46,695 nt of DNA, from NCBI RefSeq assembly GCF_000003815.2, contig NC_049982.1:32504878-32551572 (forward strand), read 5' to 3'. Numbering within the stretch: the first letter of the stretch is position 1; each line of letters opens with the position of its first letter. The position numbers were made by a program, and so were the translations under genes. The DNA comes from Branchiostoma floridae (taxonomy: Eukaryota > Chordata > Leptocardii > Amphioxiformes > Branchiostomatidae). Positions 30,297 through 42,500 of this stretch are shown here, one piece after another. A model generated the notes under the pieces. It made no database searches, had not been told where the DNA came from, and worked only from the letters and a program-made list of their open reading frames with translations.

Positions 30297-30525
30297 CTTC
30301 ACAAAGGATAAGTGCAAACTCCGACTTTATATAACGTGGATCCTATCTTCCCGTTCCTTTCACTTCCAGCCTCAGTTTCAAACTGCCACGAAGGCAGCGA
30401 CATCAACCCAACTGCAGTTCTAACTTCATATGCCAGAAGGCGCTTTTGACACGTGAGGAAATATTTACCTGCAGTTTTTCCTCAACCTGCTAGAGGGCGA
30501 CTCCTTGCGTCATTACGCAGTCATC
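30297..30525. promoter_or_regulatory. Bidirectional YIF1/SLU7 promoter
   Basis: Only 229 bp separate the divergent start codons (30296 minus, 30526 plus), so this interval must hold both 5' UTRs and core promoters. It contains a minus-strand TATATAAA (about 30324-30333) very close to the YIF1 ATG, a CACGTG E-box (about 30451-30456), and two CTCF-core-like strings, CCAGAAGGCGCT (~30433-30444) and CTAGAGGGCGAC (~30490-30501). Transcription start sites cannot be placed from sequence alone. Confidence 0.7.
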
Positions 30526-33500
30526 ATGGAGTCGGAACTAACGACAGAGGAACAGTCCGAGCAGAAAATCAGCAAACGCGAGGATTGGAAGAAGAAGAAA
30601 GAGCTAGAGGAGGCCCGAAAAGCGGGAACAGCACCCGCAGAAGTCGATGAAGAGGGAAAGTAAGTGTCCAGTGACGTTCAAACTACGGTTGACCATTTTG
30701 AAAATCTGGAAGTGGGAGGGGGGCGAACACTTTTTATAAAAATTTCATTATATCCCATCTTCGTTGAAATATCCTCAAAATAACGAATATGACGACACCC
30801 CGAAGTACAGGAATTTATTTAGAAGTGTCAGGTTGCTTACGTGGTTCCTTTGAGCTGTTAGATGCTTAGGAACTAGACTTTCACTTTAGTTTCAGCAAAA
30901 AAAGTTATCATACAGCTTGGTCATGCAAATTATTTTTGTAACAAACTAATTTTGCTTGAAAGTTCATCTGTGGTTTTGGTAGAAATTCCAGCACAAAGGA
31001 AAAAAAAGGAGGTTATAGATAATCTAATAAAGTAACAAAAGTGAATTAGAATATAGTTTATTGTCATTTCTATCAAGTTTCTTCAGGCAAACGTACTGAC
31101 TAAAACTTACATAAAGACTTTTGAAATATGCTATACTCCACCAAATAGATTCTTTTGTAGAAAATTGCACCGTTGTTCTGAGAGTATTGCCCATTCACAG
31201 GTTTTCACAGACAATTAGGTCCAGGTTCTGGCAGTACCTACCGGGACCCGATCCTCTGGACCTGAACCAGACCTGGACCTGAATTTTCTGTCTGGTACAC
31301 TCCCGAAGTATCCTACATTGTATGAATATATATACGACATGATGAGTTAAAACTACGAGGTTTTGTTGTCCTAACTGTTGTATGTTTTATACTTGTCAGG
31401 GACATCAACCCCCATATCCCACAGTACATCGCCTCTGCACCATGGTACTATTACGGCAGGGATGGAGAGAAACTCCCCACCCTCAAACATCAGAGGCCAC
31501 AGCCTGAGAAACAGCTGTCCTTCAGCGACCCGGACAAATGGTTCAAACGGGGAGTCAAAACGGTATGTGATGTCCCATCAAGACATCTTCAGCTTCTTAG
31601 GCCATGTTCATTTGATTACTACCGGTAGTACATGTATATGGATGACATTTAGCATGAATTTTCATCCATTTCCAAAAAAAAAAAAAAGGTTTTCGACCAC
31701 AAGTTGTAAATTGTACAAAGCAGCGGCAAATGAGCACACACATGCCGCAAATTGAAAAAGAAATATCCGAAAACCCATACTGCATACTGTAAATGCAGAA
31801 ATATTTGCGGTGGTTTTATTTTCGGGGTTTTTACAGTGGCCCTCTTCACCTTGAGCTTAAAACCACCACAAACATTCTTCCATTACAGTATATGACTACA
31901 GTCTATGGCACTACCGCAAACTTAAATCACAGCGAACATTCCATTTTCCCGCGTTTACAGTACTCTGTTCGTTAGGCATGTTCTGTTTGTTCTGACCTAT
32001 TAAATTTCATAACGAAGGCAAGTTTTTTTATTTGCACTCTCGCATTAGTTTTGGGGTTCTCAGATGATGTTACAGGTACAGTGGAAGCCAGTTAATTGCA
32101 CAACGGATAATCGCACACTTCTGTTAATTGCACAAAACCCCCAAATCCCATGGTTGAGTGGTCCAGCTTAATAACTTCGCTTTGTTGCACCATTCGGATA
32201 ATTGCACGAAATACACTGGCAAATGGGGTGTGCAATTAAGCGGCTTCTACTGTACCATATAATCAAATCGATGTGGCCTTAGCATTTTCAATCCTCTATT
32301 TCATGTAATCTTACACAAATGTCTAACTGCACATTGCACCCACAGTCAAAAATAAGGAGCGCAACTCCAATTTTAGGTGTGCTAAAGTACAATATTTCAA
32401 GCCCTTCAACATTTAGTATGAAGTACACTTGCTTGTTTTCCAGTATTGACCAACTGACCAGTCTAACAGGTCCGGACCTTTTGGCCTAGTGGTTATGGTA
32501 TTGGCTTAGTAAGCTGGCGGGCCCGAGTGTGAAACCCGACCTGAGCCAGTAGACTGTTATTTACACCTTTCATGTTTCACATATACATGTAATAATAATT
32601 TGTTCCATTCTCAGGGCCCTGTTGCTACAAAGTTCCGGAAGGGAGCCTGTGCAAACTGTGGCTCCATGACACACAAGAAGAAAGACTGTTTTGAGGTAAG
32701 AACAGTGTAATGCTGACCAGTAAATGTCGTCAGGAGAGAAGTACTTAAAAGTATGGCATTTCATTCAATAATGTCTTTTTAGTGCCAATTTTGTATTGTG
32801 AACAAGAAATAGAAGATATTTTATCTAGAGTTTTTGTGAATTTTCTATTTCCTAGAATTGTGAATTGGCCTGTAATGCAGCACTACCTGGAACATCTGCC
32901 AGAGGGCCCAAATTGTCATGTTTGTTTGGGACCTTCGGAACTTCCCGCGTACTGAAATTTATAGAAATCTTCCAAAAGGATCATGAGTTATATAAACATA
33001 CATACATGTAATTGTACACAACCAAATACCACCCCTCTTTAGAGGTGACCCTTCTGTCTTTAGGTAACAACTTCTTCCTAACATTTACATGTGTTAACAT
33101 TCCGCAGAGACCGCGTAAGGTCGGAGCAAAGTTCACAGGCGACAAGATCGCGCCCGACGAACACATGCAGCCGGACTTGTCCTTCGACTACGACGGGAAG
33201 CGCGACCGTTGGAATGGCTTCAACCCTGAGGAGTACCAAGCTGTGATTGACGAGTACTCGAAAGTAGAAATGGTATGCTTTTATTTCTGTTAGTTAGTCT
33301 TGGTTAGTGATATGATTTTATTTGTCAAACTAGTACTTAATGCTGACTAACCCAATGCCATATTCTAATTCAGTTCTAAAAGGACTGTCAACATACAACA
33401 ATTTTCATCAGTTTAAATGTCCTGTTGAAATTTCATGGAGAGCGCATTTATTGTATATGATGAATGTGAAGTAATCTAATGTACAATTTGTTTATGCATT

Positions 33501-36500
33501 GATGCATAATTTTATCCTTGTATTCTTTTCTAGGCCAAACGACAGCTGAAAGAGCAGAAGATGACAGAGGACCTGCTAGCTGGGAGGATCAGCCAAGATA
33601 GGGTAACATACCAATGTTCTCAGTCATACTGAAGGAGGTAAACTCCAGTGTGAGACCAGCAAAACACTATAAATAATTGTTTGAAACAACATATACCCCT
33701 AACTCTTGGCATTGAAGATGGTTAATGTACTCTCTTACCAGTCTTTAGATTTTTACTATGTTAAAGTGTAGAAATAGACCTGAGATTTTTAACATTCCTT
33801 TAAAAGATATCCCTAAAATTTCTTGCAGTTCTTTTCCAATTATATTCAAGTGGATATAACTTTATAGAGAAAAGAAGCTAATACATAAAAATAACGTACA
33901 CATACCTGATGTGAAAAATGCAAGCATATAGTGGGTTTAATTGTTTTCCCCCATTTTATCTTTCTTACCTTTCAGAGAGATGAAGATCTTGAGGAAGACA
34001 GCATGGTAAGACATACCTTCTTGTCCCCCCCATCTTTACTAACTACGAGTAACAGTTGCCGATGATTACTAGTAATTCATATAGTAAGTTTTATTGCAAA
34101 TTCTTGCCCGAGGGCTCATTGCAAGTGACAAAATGACATACAAATAATGGTAAACAGTATAGTAAGCGACTACTCTAGTCTAATTTAAAACTAGTTAAAG
34201 ATGTAACTTATTGGGTTTGACTTCTTTTTCTGAGACAGTGGAAGACGAAAGATCCCACTTTTTCTGTAATGTGTGGGTTTTGCGACGTTAAAAGGAGAGA
34301 AGTTTTCTTTTTGTCTGTAAACGTGGAGATATGTCACACACATGTGTATGGGTTTTTGGATACATGTACATGTAATATAATGTATACAGTATCATTGAGA
34401 TGTGCATATACATGTACATCGTAAATGCATTCTAATTAACTTGATAACGTTGATGAAGATTTGACATCTAGTTAATAAGATCCATGATACAAGAGTTTGG
34501 AGGCCTTGTACTTCCGTGAAATGCTTTACCGAAATCAACTGTACTGTCTTTCTGTAGCACCCTTGCCCAGTCGCTAGTTCGTGTTTTCCAACTGCCTGTC
34601 TGTTCCATTACTGTACACGTGATTATAGCACTATCGTGAACTCAAAACTACCGGGAACACTCCCAGGGTTGGACAAGTCCACTGGCCCTATAGTATTGTC
34701 CTTGGCAAGTGGAAATTCCAATCGGGCAAGTGCATGTCCTATCCCACTTTCCCGATCAGGCAAGTTAGATTTTTTCCACTGTGTGAGATTTTGATATACT
34801 TGCTGCTTTTCACCGTCATGGCATCAAGCATTGGTCAACACAGAAAAAGGTTTTGATGATGACGATTGGTCTACACAGAAAAATAGAGCCAATTAGAATT
34901 CCATCGATGGAAGTGAAAATACAAACAAATATGTCATTTAAATTTCAGGCAAGTGAAAAGTTGGTTCGGGCAAGTAGATTTTTTATGTACTTGCCTGATA
35001 GGACAAGTGAATTTTTGAAAACTTGTCCAAACCTGACTCCATTTTCTTCCCACTGCGAAATTGAATCAGTGCAAACTTAAATATGTTTACAGTATGTTCA
35101 CAAAAAAACTATTTTTCTCCAGAGAAGAGAGGGAGATAGTGATGAGGAAGATGATGAAGACAAGTATGCAGACAACATCGACATGGCCGGGCAGAAGTTT
35201 GACTCCAAGAGAAGAATCACAGTGAGAAACCTGCGTATCCGAGAGGATACAGCGAAGGTAGGTTGTTAATTCACCACGATGGAAGGAAAATTTGTTTTGG
35301 GTATGTTTGTCTGTCTATGTGTGTTTCTTACCTGTTTGAAATTGTGGAAGTCTCCCTTTTCTGATTCCTTGTGTTGTACATGTATGGGAAGCCTTTGGTG
35401 CTTTATGGACGTACAATGATTCTTATTGTCTCAATGGCATTGTATGGTATGACATAGCATTGTGTGGTTGCCTTCCAGAGTATGTCTACTCATAGGTGAA
35501 TCATTTTCGTATTGTACCTTGGGCAATACGGAAATACCCAGTGTTGCATTCTAAATGTACTAGTAGGTTTGGAAAAGGAAGTTTTCACAGCTAGAAGAGT
35601 TTATGGTTCAAATAATTCTGAAGTGCAGCAGCAATACAATGGAAATGCTTGTACGTGGTATCATGAATTTGCACTGGACATTTGAAACATTTGAAACAAA
35701 ACCAGCTTGGAAATTTCAAGGTTTACAGTATTTTCCATGTCTGCTTTTGTATGTTCCAGTATCTGCTGAACCTTGACCCCAACTCGGCGTACTACGACCC
35801 CAAAACTCGCTCCATGAGGGAGAACCCATACAAGAACAAGCACCTCGAGGAGTGAGTACCATCTTTTTATCCCTTTAGAGTTGAATTTTTTTACACACGT
35901 TTTGCTTTATGTGCTATTAGATGTGGTTGTTGTTTTTCTTAAATTTGCAAATCGTCTAACAATGTTAAGTTTATATTAGGCCTAGGTTGTGTTTTTGGTT
36001 ACCCGACTGACCCTTGCAAAAACCACGGACCCTAGCGTTTTTTTAGTGGGCCATTGTCAAGGCACATAGAAATTTCAATCTAACACCTAAGTGATAAAAT
36101 TCCAAACAGGCAGCGTATCTCACTGCTAATGAGTTTAGACTTTGATATGGGGATTTATGAATGTTGTAATTCTTTGTTCAGTTTATCATAATACCTGTCC
36201 TTGTACAATGTATACATGTGTACCTATATACCTGCACAGCTCCAATTTTACCTGGACTAACCTGCATATGCAGGTGGTATTTTGAGCCTTGTAACAACTG
36301 CTTTCTGTCTGTGCCACAGGGTGTCGTATGCTGGGGACAACTTTGTTCGGCAGACAGGAGACACAGTTAAGATGGCACAGGAGCAGTGTAAGTGGAAATT
36401 CTTTCTTTTGTACATTTTCTTTTCTTGTCTGCCATGTACATCCAAATTGCTCTTTGTACATGACAACTCCATACTGAGACTACAAATCAGCGCGAGTGAC

Positions 36501-39500
36501 GAGTAGGGCTGGGTATCGGTACAGCGTACCGGTACAAAACCAATTTTTCTTATTGGACTGGTCCAGAAAAACCGGACCTGAAAAAATTAGGTAGACCGGA
36601 TGTTGGACCTATTAGAAAATTAATATATTATTTGCTCAGGCATTCACACGTTTTTGTGCTTGCAGGTGGAAGAAAATAAGATAAGAGTGAAGTAGAGAAA
36701 CTTTTATAGTAAATTCTACCAATTTTTATTGTCAATCGTACGGGTGCAGTTAGCGTTGTTGGATTTTAAAACACCACTTTATAGAGTCGAATACAGCAAA
36801 CAGATTTCTTTGTAGTGAAATGGACCATTGGCATGAGTCATGAGTTCAGGTTACCTGGACCTGATCCTCTGGACCTGAACCGGACCTGGACCTGTAGTTT
36901 CTTTACCGGTACCCAACCCTAGTGACTAGTGGGACAGAAAAGAATTAAAGCTGGACACAGCCCTGTTTGTGCCTTTATATTCATACTGACCATGTTTGTT
37001 CCATGTCCATACCTGTAGTATTTGCATGGGAGGCGTCAGGAAAAGGTACAGACGTGCACCTGCAGGCCGACCCCACCAAACTGGAGCTGCTACACAAGGA
37101 GTTCAAGGTCAAGAAGGATGACTTCAAGCAGAACCAGAAGGGCAGCATCTTAGAGAAGGTACGTTATGTTACGTTACATCATACAACAATACAGGGTTGT
37201 AGCCAGCCTGAAATCATTTTCCGTCCCCTCGATTTTGAATTGTATCGAGCGCCCAAGGCGTGAGACGTTGTGCTGAAGGGGGTCTGGAAATTTTAAAATC
37301 TGGACCCTCTGAAAAGCTATTTCCTGCACTTTCAGGTGTAAGTTTTGCTGGTAGACTAAGCTGTTCAACAGCATATGTTGTTTTGAAGAATTACACAAGG
37401 GTTTTAGGTTTTTTAGATCTTTACATATTGATTTTTGTCCGTCACAGAGGACGGAATCGGGGAAATTTTTTTCCGTCCCCAGCTGCAAAATTCTGTCAAA
37501 GGAAAGAAGGACAGGTGCTGGCTACAACCTTGCAACAATTGTATTGTGGCAGGGGATCTGTACATATTACATAAACACGTAACACATGGCCAGCTGCCAT
37601 TAAACCTCCACATCTACATGTATGTACAAGCATGTCAAACCTTGCCTAATGAAAATCCAGATAGTGAATGTGTGTGAGTGAATGAGTGAGTGATAAACAT
37701 GTTTGGATGATGTGAGGTCGGTAAGTGTAGTGGGTTCTTGAACGTGTGTGAGGTTTGGCTATCCCAATACACGAGACTTCCATTTTACGTCCTATCTGAG
37801 CGATGTCTTTAGCAGAATATAGGTACTCATGTTCACCTGAGTGAAGTGAGGAAAGTCGTATTTCCGAAGGGCACAACATGAAATAGATATACTTAATGGT
37901 TTGTCAGACTAGCTGTACATGTATATGTTGTAGTTAAATTTGGTAAATCTAACAATCTAACAAATGTTTGCCACACATTAAACTCGTTGTCGTGTGTGTT
38001 GCTGTTGTTTTTCTGTTTTCTACACTTGCTACATTAACCGTGGGATAATAATTTTTCCATCTTACAGTATGGAGGTGCAGAACATCTGGAAGCTCCACCT
38101 AAGCAGCTCCTCCTGGCTCAAACTGTAAGTACTGCAGCCTCTTCCCAGTGTAACAGCGAATAAATTATTAACTCAGGCTATGAGGGATTATACGCAATCG
38201 TTATATTTCACTCACTGTGAGAAAGGTTTTGGGAGTGACATTTGCCAGCAAATGTTGCCTTTAAAATCATAACTCCTCTTTCTCTAAGTTGTAAAAAAAT
38301 AGTTTGTTAGTTTTGCAAGCCCGTTTCATCTTGCCTATGTTGTGAAGTTTGTGATCTTTTAAATGTTTCCTACCTGAGGTTTAGACCATGGAAAACTCAC
38401 ATTAGCAGCATACTCTAACTTCTAAAGTTTCCATGTAGAAACTTCGAAACATTCTGGTATGGTGCAAAGTGTCATGATACCAGCAAGACTAACGCTGGTG
38501 ACCTTTGACCTCTCTAGACAAGAAATGAAAACATACAAACTGCACTTTTTCTAGACTGTCCAAGACACTTCATACATTGCAAAAAGCCTGTTTTTTTAAA
38601 CAAATAAAATAGCCTGAACCCTTACCTGTTATTTCCAGCTCCAAAATGTCAACATTTCCCAAGAAAAGGGCTTCGTACACTTATTGCAACAAGCCATGTT
38701 GAATGGCATGTAAATTTACCCACTGTGTATACGTCTAATTGTGACCTTTCACCTGTAGGAGGACTATGTAGAATACTCCAGACATGGGACTGTGCTGAAG
38801 GGACAGGAGAAGGCTGTGACCAAGTCCAAGTATGAAGAGGATGTGCTGATCAACAACCACACAGTCAGTGGCACCCCATTCTTACTGTGTGTTGTGTGTG
38901 TTTTATGTAAAGGATTTTTTTTCACAAGCCCTAGCAGTTTTGTGTTCCTGTTTTGTATTCTTCAACTCGTAGGAGAATATTATTTTGTGTAAAGGCTGTT
39001 CCTGTGTGTTTTCCTATACATTTTGCCAGGGGTTGTTTACCATCAAGGGGATGAGGGGGTAAGACTGCTAGTTTTGCATTGTTCTAAAATGATTAGTATG
39101 GTTTTATCAAAAGTGGGCATTTTGTTATTGTTAGACTTCCTTGTGTTGATCAACCAACTTACAAGGTGAGCAAAAATGAAAAAGGGGCCTTGCAAAACAG
39201 CCATGAAGTTGGTTGGGGACAGTAATAGGAAGTTTAGGGTTAAATGTGACAGTAAGTCTGAAAGGTCCTAATCAGGTGACAGGAAATATAGTAGGCACCA
39301 GTCCAGAGTTTGCATCAAGCACCTCATGTATGTATTTTATCCATATACAGGGCTCGAAATTCATTTCTGGGATTAGGTGCACTTTAAAAATTGGGTGCAC
39401 CAAAAAAGTTTTGGGTGTACTACATAAATTTAAATAATAACCTGATAATAAAACTTAGTTACAAGCTGTCAAATTCTTAAACAAGTACCATGACAGACAT

Positions 39501-42500
39501 TTTTATTATCTTTCTAACACTTAGATGTCAAGAATATGATGTATTCTAGTATACTTTGATATCTTTACATACATAAACGTAAGAAGATATTGCACCCTGT
39601 GCACCCACAGAAAATAATTGGGTGCACAACTCCAATTTTGGGTGCACCTGGGTGCACATGCACCCAGTATTTCGAGCCCTGATATAGGTATTATAGGTAC
39701 TTAAGATAATTCAGAAACATTGTACCTAAGCAAGAAACCTTCAGAAGTAGAACTTGACATTGTTGTTGTTTTGTTGTGCAGGCCATCTGGGGCTCGTACT
39801 GGCGAGACGGCAGGTGGGGCTACAGGTGCTGTCACTCATTCGTCAAGATGTCCTACTGTACTGGGGAGGCTGGCAAGCAGGTGGCACAGGTATGGGACTT
39901 CCTTCTCTTTTCACATTAGTCTACACAAGTCTACAGTTGTGCTTTTCACAGTCTAGGGGGCATCTTAGTGCAGCAAAGCCACATGGTAAGTATTGTAATG
40001 TAGGCATGGGGGATATCCACGCCCCCCCCCCCCCTTTCTGAAAATTTCATAACCCTCAGAAATACTATTTCCTGCATTTTGAGGACTGAATTAGGTGAAA
40101 TGAAGCCAACATTTTCACTTTTATTACAAAACAACAGAAATGTCCCCTTTGCTGATAAAACACAGCATAGGGGCTGAAATCAAAGCATTATAGACCAAAA
40201 TCACAGCATATGCCTCCTATCCTGAAAAGGCCTAGCGAGAACGCTGCACAGTAGTGCCATTTTCCAACTGAAAATCTTGAAATCTTTGTGATGGTTTTAT
40301 GTTCATGGTTTTCGTGATGAGCTCTCAATACAAACTCATCACTCCACAAACATGTGCCATGTCTTACTACATGTACTTTATTGTTTCAGCCACAACCTTA
40401 ACACACTGCTAATATTTCCCTATGTACAGTAACTAGGTGCCAGTGATATGGACCCCTCCTTTTCAGTCCCCAGTGTCTTTGGATTTACAGTAATACTATG
40501 TGCAAGTCAAGTAATGACTAGTATGAACATGCAAATGACAAACACTTAATATGGCATGCAATAGTTTTCTAAAAACAGTTCAGAATCCAAAATGATACAT
40601 GTAGTAACCCTAGTTCACCATTTACCGTGGGGTAACCTTTATCCATTGTTTTCTAAAACAGTGTATTTAAGTTGATGAACATTTGTCAATTCAAATGCCA
40701 ATACAGTATTTTGAAAATTGCAGTTTGCAACCACCGACCGTCAACTTGATATCCCCAAATACACTGTTTTTTTTTAAACAACCGTCTGTTTGTCCTTCCA
40801 TCTGTGAACAGTAGAAGCCTACAATGGATGCTGATGATATTTGGTAGGTGGGTAGGGGACGGGAAAATGAAGGTCAAGTTCAATAATTGGCCCCCTAGCA
40901 GCTTGCTAAGGAACTGCAGCAGAACCTCAGTGTTTGATATCTTTTGTACTTGTAGATGGAGATGGCAGACATGGAGCTGCGGAACTTTGGAGAGGAACAA
41001 GAAGAAGAAGATGAAGAAGAGGCACCAAAATCACTGCTTGAGGTATCAGTAGTCCTGGTTCTTAAGCTTAATTTCTTTGAGATGGTACTGTACAATTGTA
41101 GTTCATGTGTATTTCACCCTGTCTCATTTAGTTATTTTTCCAGTCTGTAGAGGATGTCATCCATAAAATGCACTAGCTGTGTCCTTCTGCATATGCACAC
41201 ATCTATAGTACAGGGCTCAAAATACTTTTTCTGCATACCTCCACTGGTGCAAGTAATATAAAAATTACCTGCACCAGAAACATTTTACCTGCACCACTCT
41301 GAATTTAGGAAGTATGGATCATACTAAAATTGTTCAGGAACCATTGCTATTTTTTTCTTTTATACATTATAATTAGGTGGTAACAGCCAATGCCGTTAAG
41401 AACAATCTACAGAAATACCTGCATCATAGTATATTTATGTATAAAACCCTGTACATGGACCAGTGTAGGTTAGGTGCAGGTAGACACTAGAAATACCTGC
41501 ACAGCTCCAATTTTACCTGCACTAACCTGCATATGCAGGTAGTATTTCGAGCCCTGTAGTAATTCACCACTCCTTCCTCTATACCTGTGGCTGTGATGTT
41601 AACCTGTAACTATCAATTGCTACTCCCATCACACAGCAACACCAGGAAGAGCTGAAGAAAAACAAGAAGAAGAAGAAAAAGGAGCGTCTGGATGCTGAGG
41701 AGAAAGAGAAGAGAGACAAGGAGAAGAAACTGAAGAAGGTTAGGACCATTGCTATATAAGGTCTCATTGATGTATTACTCCGAGTGGGTACCCTAAAAGA
41801 GATCAGAGCCAAAAAAATAAACGGCAGCATGGACGCGTGTTTTTAGCGGTGAGAAATTCCCTTTTAGCCAGCGGAACTGATCTCAAAAGTTAGATTGGTG
41901 AAAGCTTGTTTGTAACTGAAGAAATTAGCAGGTAAAGTTTTGCAGCCGCGCGCTAGGTCGGAGGTACACAGTCGTGGGTTCTGAGTGGTGCGGTTGTACA
42001 CTAGCGGCGAAAAAGTGCCTTTTGTGGGGATTGACTAATCATAGTTTGTAATTGCTATAAAAAAAATTCCAATGTATAGTTGACGTTGGCAATTTTTTCC
42101 CACGATATAGGGTAAATGTGCTGGAATGAAAAATCTGCTGAAATTTCACGTAGCTTCATTATGAACGCGCCCATTTAAACCACGAATTATAACATAGAAG
42201 TCTATGGGAAGAAGAAACTCAACAATGAGATCATAATGGATTCAAGATGGACTATAGACCAGTTTCCTACTCATTTCATATGTTTCTTAAAGTGTTTATG
42301 ACATCAAAAATGCAACATTTTCTCTCTAACATTGTTGGTAGTACAAAAATGTATTATAGAATAAACATTAACATTTGTGTCAAACATACACCTTATGATG
42401 TAATTGAACAACAAAATGGCCAAGATCACACTCTTAATTCCTGCCACCAGGTAATTGAATTAAACATTGATTATTACTTGGATGGAAAGAGGGAGATGGG

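Noticed and set aside
34500-34663. Third copy of the CTGTAAAYGC MITE
   Set aside because: Only ~45 bp resemble the family and tips are missing; too weak to list as a feature.
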